From Mnemiopsis leidyi (lineage: Eukaryota > Ctenophora > Tentaculata > Lobata > Bolinopsidae), in contig JH153925.1 in assembly GCA_000226015.1 (NCBI GenBank), positions 258,744 to 287,270 on the forward strand: a stretch of DNA of 28,527 nucleotides. Direction: 5' to 3'. Every line of letters starts with the position of its first letter. The stretch's first letter is position 1. The notes under the pieces were generated by a model. It worked only from the letters and a program-made list of their open reading frames with translations. It did not search any database and was not told the DNA's origin. The position numbers and the translations under genes were made by a program. Below, piece by piece: positions 1-9,400 of the stretch.

Positions 1-30
1 CACACACACACGACACACACATGGACACAG
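1..30. repeat. CA microsatellite at the left edge
   Basis: Runs of CA with one interruption begin the window. The repeat is probably the end of a longer one to the left. Confidence 0.8.
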
Positions 31-1257
31 AATGAACTATCACATTATTGACAACTGTTAGGCGAAAGAAATATACGGACTCATGTTTAACTTTTTCTCC
101 CCTCCTACGGCAAATATCCATGAGTTCATTGACAGCTATGCCTTGCTAAGTGTTTAATAGTTGCTCCACGCAGTATCTTAGCTCTTTTTGCTGTTGTACA
201 TGTTGTGTCCAGTTTATTGAAGAAGTCTCTTTAGCTCTTTTTTTAGTTTGGAGCTATTCGATATCACAGTATTCTTATAGCCTGTTATTATAGTGCTGTT
301 ATTTTTGATCTTATATGATGGTTATGCGCCAGAATTGGTTTTGCTGATTTGATAAGTTTCGACTTCGCTTGTTATACCTTGAAAGTTGAATGACGAATTT
401 GCATGTTTAATGTGAAACACAAGAAAATGTTTTCCTGATATGCACTAGCAGTCCTGTCACAATCATGTCGAGCCCTCGATGGTTAATGCATAGAAAAAAG
501 AGAAGATAAAAACTTGACAGTGTGCATATTATCCAAAATTGAGCAATGGGATCAGGGATGCTTATAGATACTCAAATATGCAGGCGTTCTTTTCTTGAAG
601 ATGTCAAATTTGTTGTTGCCAATATTTAAGATTTTCTGCTCAAATCCTGATCTAGAGTGCAATTCAGGTCGGTTCTAAGGGTTTTATTAATTCTCAAGGG
701 GTTAATTTCTAATGATTACGGGATAACTTTGAAGTACAATTCAGATTCCTATAAGGAGCATTATAAGCTGAAAACGTTGCTACTGTAATAATGCTAGCGA
801 AATAATACTGAACTGGGGTTGAAAACATCAATATTTTTGCACGTCTTTTAACTGGTTGTAGTTCCACGTTCACCTAAAAATGTTCAATGTCAAAAAGGTA
901 GCTCGATTCTTAGTCTACATCATATCATATCGCACATTCCTTCTCGTGAGCTGGCTAGACGATAATGTGAAGAAAAATGCGACCCGCATTCGTTCGGCTA
1001 GGAGAATTTTCACAATTCTTTTTGTTGACCATATGCCTAGAAACACAGGCGATTTAGGGATAATCAAGTGAATTAGCCGAAGAGCAGCGTTGCATTGTTT
1101 GAGGAGGAATCCAGCTTGAAAGTGGCAAAAATAGATAATAATCTGAGTTGGACTTGGATTCGAGTTTATTAGAATATCAGTAAGATACTGACCGCAAGTG
1201 TTCCTTTATAGATAGTTTAGTATTGTTGTTGTTATAGATAAAAGATGATAGCGAAAG
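31..1257. other. Non-coding stretch, no supported gene
   Basis: AT-rich DNA with frequent stops in all frames. The longest open frame (880-1071, + strand, 63 codons) has no recognisable domain and no splice context. It could be intergenic, or intron or UTR of a gene to the left. I see no RNA gene here. Confidence 0.6.
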
Positions 1258-1300
1258 TTAGTTTCGGAACCCCCCCCCCCTCCCACACACACACGCTCAA
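1258..1300. repeat. Poly-C run followed by short CA repeat
   Basis: Eleven C in a row (1270-1280) lead into a short CA tract. Simple sequence with no sign of function. Confidence 0.8.
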
Positions 1301-1400
1301 ACAGGATCCCAATTTGTTAACTACTTAACGGGTACAGATAACTTGCGCTAATGGTTCACACATAAGTCTTATAGGCACAGACACATAGACTCAGACAAAC

Positions 1401-1602
1401 ACATAGACTCATACGCAAACATATAAGACTCAGACAAACACATAGAATCATACGCAAACATATAAGACTCAGACAAACACATAGACTCATACGCAAACAT
1501 ATAAGACTCAGACAAACACATAGAATCATACGCAAACATATAAGACTCAGACAAACACATAGACTCATACGCAAACATACAAGACTCAGACAAACACATA
1601 GA
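1401..1602. repeat. 39-base minisatellite, about five copies
   Basis: Units start at 1401, 1440, 1479, 1518 and 1557, with a partial one at 1596. Odd units read ACATAGACTC and even units read ACATAGAATC at the same place, so the array has a 78-base higher-order period. Because 39 is a multiple of three, the complement strand stays open in several frames for the whole array. Those long open frames, rich in Cys, Leu and Ser, are artefacts of the repeat. Confidence 0.9.
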
Positions 1603-1621
1603 CGAAGAAACCGACACAACC

Positions 1622-2282
1622 AGTCACAGACAGAGAAAACCGGACACAAACACACACAGATACAGACACAGATACAATTACATTGAAAATGTCCTTATTT
1701 GTGAAGATGCCAATTACACCATTGCAGCGTATTGCAATGCTAGGGAAGCCAGCCTCATGGATATGTGCGAATATATCAATATGCGACATCCGCATTTAAT
1801 TAGGCAGAAAGCGCAGGCTAATATCAATGTTGACATGATCATGTTGGCTAATTAAAATACTCTTCAAAGGAGTGCATCTGTCTACGCGGCAAATTTTACC
1901 GATGACCTGTTATTGATGAGCGATCATTGCTTCGCTTTTGGTTTGCTGTTTGTTGATCATACTGTCACGGTCAAATTATAACGCTTTTTAAATTCATCAC
2001 ATTGCCTATCAGTACGTACTGCATGCGGCATAGCAGTTTCGAGGCTGCTTTTCCTACCTGAAATATGCGACACATCTTGAGGCCATCGCCCGACATCATC
2101 CTAAAGCCAAGTTTTTGCTCGATCTTTCGCCAACAGTGCAGAGAATTCAAGTTTGGCGAAACAGCGATCGCACATCTACTCTCAAAGAATATCTTGAGTC
2201 CGGTACTGGGCTTTCATCCTTTTGTTTACTTTTTCACCTAGTGTACCACTACGGATCTTTTTTGTCCCTAGTGATAGACTGA
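1622..2282 (+). other. Patch of unexplained open frames, possible degraded coding DNA
   Basis: Between two CA-rich repeats the base composition is less AT-rich. One frame is open from the repeat to 1981 apart from a single TAA at 1853-1855, and reads protein-like text such as DMCEYINMRHPHLIRQKAQ. A different frame is open from 2043 to the TGA at 2280-2282 and includes AIARHHPKAKFLLDLSPTVQ. I recognise no family. It could be a decayed mobile element, a fragment of an upstream gene, or chance. There is no convincing start, splice sites or polyadenylation signal. Confidence 0.25.
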
Positions 2283-2326
2283 TGTGACTTGCAGCGCCGC
2301 ATATATATGCACATGGACACATAGGA

Positions 2327-2583
2327 ACACATGCACACACAAACACACACAAACAGACACATAGACACAAACACACACGTACACAAAGACACACAGACAC
2401 AAAGACACACAGACACACAGACACAGACACACAAAGACACAAAGACACACAGACGACACACAGACACACAGACACACAGACACACAGCCACACAGACACA
2501 GAGACACACAGACACAAAGACACACTGGCACATAAACACAAAGACACACGTTCACAAAGACACACAGTCACACAGACAAAAAC
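2327..2583. repeat. CACAGACA-type microsatellite
   Basis: About 250 bases of interlaced CACAGACA, CAAAGACA and CATAGACA units. Both strands are open in several frames, which is a composition effect and not coding. Confidence 0.9.
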
Positions 2584-3322
2584 AGACTGGAACTTTATCC
2601 TGTGTCACGAGAGATCTGAGTTGTCCTTAGTGCTAGAAGCTAACTTTGACTATCGAGGAAATTCCTTCTTTATTAGGAGAGTCCTGAGCATTAATGGTCA
2701 ATAAATAACTTTTGAGTCATTTGATATGGCAATGATTTATTCCTTAATGAATTAATTTCTTTTGAGTATAATGATTATCTTTTATATCGCTACCACGACG
2801 TCCTGCATGTATTTCTTGTCAGTTATAATATTGACTTATTCTCGTCATTCTCTTTTGACAGTTGGACATTTCCGAGCTTCGTTAGTTCGTTATTCGTTAA
2901 TGATTGCAGCATACTTATCATGCCAATGATTGCTGTGATAGTGTGAAATCATTCCCGCACAATTCTGTGCAGTTTATCAATACTGTTTAAAACTCTCCTG
3001 ATTCAGCGAAGGGGCTACAATTTTAATTTGAATTCATAGAAAGTCAGAAAGAATACAGGTCTTGGCTACTGCATGTACGTAATCTCCTATTTAAAACGTG
3101 GTCTTGGACTGCCGCAAAGTTATTAGTCTGAAAATGCATTTCCCTAGAACGAGAATTTATAAGATTGCCCAGTTAACGTCCATGTTTATACTCCCGACAA
3201 GAACCTCAGTAATACTGTCCACTAAACCTCCCCTTGTCTAGAATGTCCGACATACCATGATCCCGGCGCAGTCTCTTACAATGTCAGAGTGAAAGGAAGG
3301 GAGCTCGTTACCTGTCCCATGA
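2584..3322. promoter_or_regulatory. 5' flank and presumed 5' UTR of the Slo-like gene
   Basis: No coding signal. The stretch ends at a TGA (3320-3322) directly before the proposed start codon and in the same frame, so the channel reading frame cannot extend upstream without splicing. No clear TATA box or initiator could be placed. Confidence 0.35.
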
Positions 3323-3443
3323 ATGGGGAGTTACAACAATCCCACCAGCTGCCGCCCAGACCGAGTATGGATCATCTTCATCATCTCCTCAGTGGCCCCC
3401 TTTGTGGGCGGCCTTGTCGCCATCATGACCTGGAGGATGACAG
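3323..3443 (+). CDS. slo-like: Slo exon 1: start codon and S0 helix
   Basis: Codes for a short polar N-terminus ([14 protein letters not shown]) and one hydrophobic helix, [16 protein letters not shown], ending TWRMT. Pattern and position match the Slo1 S0 segment, including the GG pair and the WR end. The ATG at 3323 was chosen because an in-frame TGA touches it upstream. The donor is weak (G then GTTCAC). The exon ends in phase 1, which does not match the phase exon 2 needs, so a micro-exon or a one-base sequence error lies between them. Confidence 0.82.
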
Positions 3444-6400
3444 GTTCACTTTTTAACAGCTTCGCTTTCGTTTAGTAAAGATATTATCATCTTAGATAAG
3501 TGAATTATCGAATTGATATCCAGATGGATCATCCTCGATCTGAATCTATCAGGTTGATGATATTCAGACAGTCTTCAGATCTACATGTACAAAATATTAT
3601 TATTTTCATGTTGCCTAGTCTTTATTAAAATCGATTAATTCTGCAGTTCATTTGATACGTTACTGTAAGATGCGCAAAAGGCGGCGAGATCAAGATAGCG
3701 AAGAAATTTATTTTGGCTGCATAAGGTGGGCAAGATGCTTTCACTATATCAATTATCATTAATTAATTTTCTGCTAATTTATAAATTTTCCGTCAACAAA
3801 AACTGCTTACCATTAATTGAATAATTAGGCGTTCTAATTCGCTAGCAATTGCAATGCATCAGGTTTATTCGACGGGTATACAATATCCAGCGGAGAGTGG
3901 TGCAGTTTGCTGAAGACATAAGCTATCCTAAGACAAAAAAGGGAAGGGCAATGACTTGGGTGCAGCTACTCATGAATCTCATAGCTATCGGTATCATTCA
4001 TCGAATTTTCATGAACATTTTAAACAATCATACTTAATAGCTATCGGTATTCTTCATCGAATTTTCATAAACGTTTTAAACAATCATATTTAATAGCTAT
4101 CGGTATTCCTCGGTGTTATCATGAAGTCTTCAGACCAATTTCATTTAAAACCAAAATTTAAGAATTTATTGTAGAGTTTTCAAAATTAAAAAATTACGCT
4201 ATGACGTAAGGGTTAACGTTTTATATTACTCTCTCTTTCTTGGCTAGTTGGCTGACCTGTTGCATCATTGTAGGTTCATTTGCTGCGCAAACCCCAGAGG
4301 AAATTGAGAGATGTGTAGAGTTGACAGAGATTACGATCATTGTTGATCTCATCTGTAATATATTTTTCTTATGGAGATTTGTTGTTATGGTAAGTATCAA
4401 ATCCTATCAAGAACTTTAAAATTGAGAGTACCGAATCCCAATTTAATCTCGAATTTCATTAATGGAAAAATTAGATTTAGTCACAAATAAAGGGTCTTTG
4501 TTTTGATTGATTTAAATTCCAAACAAAAAATTTCAGTATATAGTATCCAAAGACAAGTTATGTTTTTGGGTGGAAATTGGCTCTTTGATAGATTTTTGTA
4601 CGATTCCCCCCGCATTGGTAACTTTTGGGATTAGAAAATCGTGGCTCGGTAAGTAAAAAATAGGCTTGAAAATAGCTAAAAAATTACCTTTTCTGATAAA
4701 CGATTTGTTCTGTTGGTTGAAATTTTGCTTACTAGATTTAAGAAAAGCATTTGACGCTATAATGTTTTTCCTATTTCATATCTACTTATAATATTGACAC
4801 TATCTTTCAGGGCTACGATTTGTAAGATGTCTAAAACTCCTGTCATTTGGAGACGACATAGCAGCTGTAAAACTAATATCTTCACAGTAAGAAATCGAGT
4901 TTGATGTTTGATTATCTATCACATCCGAATCATTGCTTTATTCTAGTATCAAATCATCCTTTTGACTTTGAAGCAATGCAAATTTTTTAATCCTTCTTGG
5001 CACTTCGAGATCAGGACTCATTGAATCAGTTCTGGTCATACTCATAGCATAGACGGCCCGAAATTAAGCCGCTTCGTTTTCAGTAAAATGCTCACGCTAT
5101 CACGAACCTTGTGCCAATTCGTTAGTTTTTGGCTGACGGCCGCAGGTCTGTATTTCCTCGCTGCACGGATGTCCGACTCTGGCAACAAGATCCACTTCTT
5201 CGAGTGCATGTACTTTTTATTAGTAAGTACCTAGCTTCAGCCTTTTTCCCCTAATTTCGAGTTGGATTCCTACATCAATGTTTTACTTGTCTTAACATAA
5301 CACTTTCGTTGTTGAAACATTGAACCACCGCGAGTCCACCAATCGATATTAATCTCAGGTCACAATTTCAACTATTGGATATGGTGACTTGAAGCCAGAA
5401 ACAACCACTACCCGATTAGTTGTTATAGTATTAATTGCAGTAGGGCTGGTAAGTGAGCTGAGGCTAGAAGAGCACAGTCCACCTCCTCCAGTACAGCACC
5501 CTGCGCTGCTATTGTGCTGGAGGGGTGGCTCCTGCACGTGGAAGTGGGGCTCCCCTTCTTGAAGCATTTCTCGGTTGCTATAGAGAGGGGCTCTGCTTGC
5601 ACGTGCAGGGCAATGAGCACTGTTCGTTGACTTGTCTATTTCCATCTCAGGTAACAATAACCACTATCGGCTACGGGGACTTCCATCCATTGACCATGAG
5701 TTGCCAAATTATTGTCCTTTTCATCATTGCCATTGGAGTGGTAAGTGAGTAAGGTTATTTTCATGAAGTCCCGTTCTGGACAGCTATTTGGAGAGAAAGA
5801 AATAGACAAGTGAATGAATGGAATGTTTTAAATCCTGCTATATATTTTGCTGATATAACTGCTTATCGCTGAAAAAGCATCTTCATTTCTGCCTTTACCT
5901 ATGCTGTTACAAATAAAGCTGAATTCAATCTCTTTTCTGCACTTTCTATTCGAAAACATTTAAGATTCCACAAACAAGGATCATATGCTTTCACAAAACT
6001 AACTCTTCTAGGCTGTATTCGCTTCATTTGGTCCAGCAATGATCGAGATGTTCAAGAAAAGTCCGCCCTACACCCTCGACTACGATGACAGCAAGAGCAG
6101 GTGATACAGAATACTTCATGTGTAAATACTTCATTCACACACATAGTGTATCTCATGATGTGTAAAGTATTTTGCTAACCTGAAACGCCCACATATTATT
6201 ATTTTACAGAGATCAGGAAGATCCCAAAATTATTCCAAGGGTTTCTCTAGGAATATCAGTCCGCCTCTCTTTGCTTCCAAATTTACAATTGTTAACGTGG
6301 TATCCAAGAAAGTTCGCAACAAAACCCACTCTTATTTCCCACGTGAAATAAGCCCTGGAAAGCACACTGTCAATATATAACCCCGTGCCATGATAGCCAG

Positions 6401-9400
6401 CGAGCGAGCAAACAATTATCACACAATTCCATGGCCTTTCAACAGCAGGTTGTCAATGCTACAACACAATATACCAAGAGCTATCTTCAAGCGCTAATAA
6501 CCGGTTGTGGTATTTCCAGAAACGTGCGACATCAATTAGCGGAATTCCTGTATTATAGCCGGATTGGAAGATTTTATAGAAAGGGCTAGAAGTTTTATAA
6601 GTTTAACTATAAGCGGTGAAGCAAAGTGTTGTGTCAAATGCTACCTCGAAAACAATTTTAAACACTTGTTTCCTGTTTTCATCCGCCATAACAAGATATT
6701 GCCGTGAATGGCCAAAAATTGATTTGTACCGTTCGAGTGGTTGCTTTGCACACTGCTAACAAAAAACAGCATAAGAAAACTCCAAAAAAACAAGGTTATC
6801 TCCCTTAGTCATGTGGTGGTTTGTGGTTACATCAACACGAGCACTGTCAGCAACTTCATGAGGGACTTCCTGCATCCGGAGAATGAGGATCACGAGACTA
6901 CCGCTGTCTTTTTAAACACGTAAGTCTGTTATCTTTAAACAATTAAACAGTTGATAAAGGTATTACGTGTGTTATGATGTTGGTTGCAATAGATTTCATT
7001 GGATAGAAACTAAGTGCCTAAACCCTTACAAATTGTAAATTAAAGCTGTCCTGATTTATATACTAGCCATACGATAGAAACCGTGATTTCTCATTACCAA
7101 AACACGGATGTCAGGACGTTCTAATCATATCCAAATTTAAGTGAGAAAAATATAAGTTATCCCTTTGGAGTGCTGCTAAATGTTATGACAGATATTTTTT
7201 ACTTCTGTGAGACAAATATAAGTAATTTTTCTGTCTCTTGAGAGTCCTATATCTGTTCTCACTGTTGTAATGTGTACAAGTATAAACCTGGCGCTTATGT
7301 GAGCTATTTTCAGAATTCCCCCACCAGAAGACCTACAAAATTTGATGCACCGAAACTTCTACAGATGCCAGTACTATCAGGTATGTCCAGCTCTTTCCTT
7401 CAAAACAATTTTATGGCAGACCCCATAAGTACACACGCAGTGCAGTATAACATGAGTCGTCTGTTTCCAAACTTTAAATAAGCATTGGTATAGACTAAAG
7501 AGATAGGTTTTTTGGGAAGGGTCAAATGATAAATATTTTTGTATCGTGCAAATGGCCAATGAATAGTTTGGTATGACCAGTACATATCGAAAAACGCTAT
7601 CACATGATAAAACCGCTATATGTAAACCCTCCCTATAGGACTGGCTACAGTTCTCCTCAATGATATAAGAAAAAGAAGCGAATTCGACTTGTGACTTTTA
7701 AACTGTAGTTCTGGACAATTAACATGTTTACTGCTTTGACATACAACTTTCATCAGGGAAGTCCATTGAGGGCATCAGACTTAATTAACATGTTTATTGC
7801 TTTGACATACAACTTTCATCAGGGAAGTCCATTGAGGGCATCAGACTTGGCGAGAGTTAAACTTTCCACGGCGAAGGCTTGCTTAGTTATTGCTAATAAG
7901 CACTCAGCCGAACCTGACGCGGAAGATGCCGCCAATATACTTAGGTTTCATCTTCATATTGACAATTTGTTTGATCTTATAATTTACATATTATGATGAA
8001 AATCAGACTAAAACTTAAGAAACATGTTTGTTAAGGCCGAAGTGAGTTTGTTATTCCGATTGAAAGCTAGATTGATGTGCAGCAACAATTACAAATTTTA
8101 AAAAACTTTGTCATCAGGGTAATCTCGATAAAGAACTACAAGTCAGACGTCAGGGTTATCATACAGATATTAAACTATCATAACGAAGAGCACTTGTTCA
8201 ACGTCCCTGACTGGAATCACCAGCTGTACGGGGACGAAGTTATTTGTATCAACGAGGTATTCTCTTAATTTCATACTCTCCAGTTTGTCTCTTTAATTGG
8301 GATAAGGGATACCTAATAAATCAATAAATATTGGAATTTGATAAAATCATCAATTCTTCGATTGATTGAATCGTTTCGATTGTCGAATATTTAACCCTTT
8401 GATTTATCAAATATATTTCGAATAATCGAATGTTCGGTAATAGGTTTTCTTGTAATGCCGATTGAAGAATTAAGGATCATAGATTTACTTCATCTTACAA
8501 CCTAGTTGTGGTTAGCCACCGTTATCCCAACAAAAGTCTTACCATCATCATATTGACATATTATTCGTATACGATCATTGATATAATTGATGCTATCGAG
8601 CAATCCAAAGGTTTGACTGTCGTATCGCAGTATTTTGTCTTACTACTATGCGACGAGTTAAATGAGACTTTGATGACATGATGAGCAATTTACACATAGA
8701 CAAGCGAGGTTGTTATACTAAAACGAGTTTGATAATTTCAGTTAAAGCTGGGGTTACTCGGCAAGAGCTGCCTGTGTCCTGGGTTCAGCACCATGATTGC
8801 CAATCTGATAATGATGAGTTCGTTCCACCCAAGCAATTACGTGAGTAATTTCACAGCAACCTGGCTGATAAGAACGATTATCTTTACTGTGAATGTGTCA
8901 TTAGCTAGTCTAACCCACATGGCTCTATTGACATTTTTGTTTCGTCGTGTTTGGAGTTCTGTTGAATGAAATGATAGTATGATAAATTGTTGGTGGCAAT
9001 ATATAAATAATGAAAGTGTAAAATGAAAACGATAAGTCCCCAGTTCAACAGTGGTCCTTGGACATGAAATATTTGAATAAGCATTTGTGTGGGATGATAA
9101 GAAATTGTAAGAAACAATCAATGAGCAGATCAGTCTTCTCAAAAAAAAATAAAAGTTTGACTTGAACTTTAAGAGAGCAGGAGACTAATCAGGTCTTAAG
9201 CAATACACTCATGAGAAATTATTTACCAATACAATGGTAATCCTCCAGTTCCTCCAGTTTTATTTTGCCTTCACTACTGCGAAGCCGAGAAAACTTACTG
9301 AATTTTAACTAAATTTCGTGCATTGCTACGTAAAGTTTGATTCTATCTACTTATTCTTCTATCAAAACATAACCTTCCAGAGTAAAGACGTTAGGTCAAA

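Noticed and set aside
62-157. Possible terminal exon after TGTTAG with KEIYGLMFNFFSPPTANIHE and a stop
   Set aside because: Short, poor acceptor with no pyrimidine tract, no following polyadenylation signal, and no upstream sequence to test it.
880-1071. 63-codon open frame with a hydrophobic start
   Set aside because: Length is within chance, no recognisable domain, no splice or promoter context.
1356-1795. Long Cys/Leu/Ser-rich open frames on the minus strand
   Set aside because: They exist only because the 39-base repeat has no stops in those frames; all frames are open at once and the residues are pure repeat.
2182-2630. Several overlapping open frames on both strands (Cys/Val-rich, Thr/His-rich)
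   Set aside because: Products of the CACAGACA microsatellite, with no splice sites or domain.
4248-4273. Longer form of Slo exon 3 starting after GGCTAG, adding WLTCCIIV to S1
   Set aside because: Gives a stop when joined to the exon 2 donor at 3990; kept only as an alternative if another upstream donor exists.
5355-5657. Minus-strand open frames across the pore exons
   Set aside because: Shadow of the + strand exons and the GC-rich hairpin intron.
8340-8440. TCGAAT-type inverted motifs as a hairpin or mobile-element end
   Set aside because: Short, imperfect and AT-rich; no long arms or target duplications.
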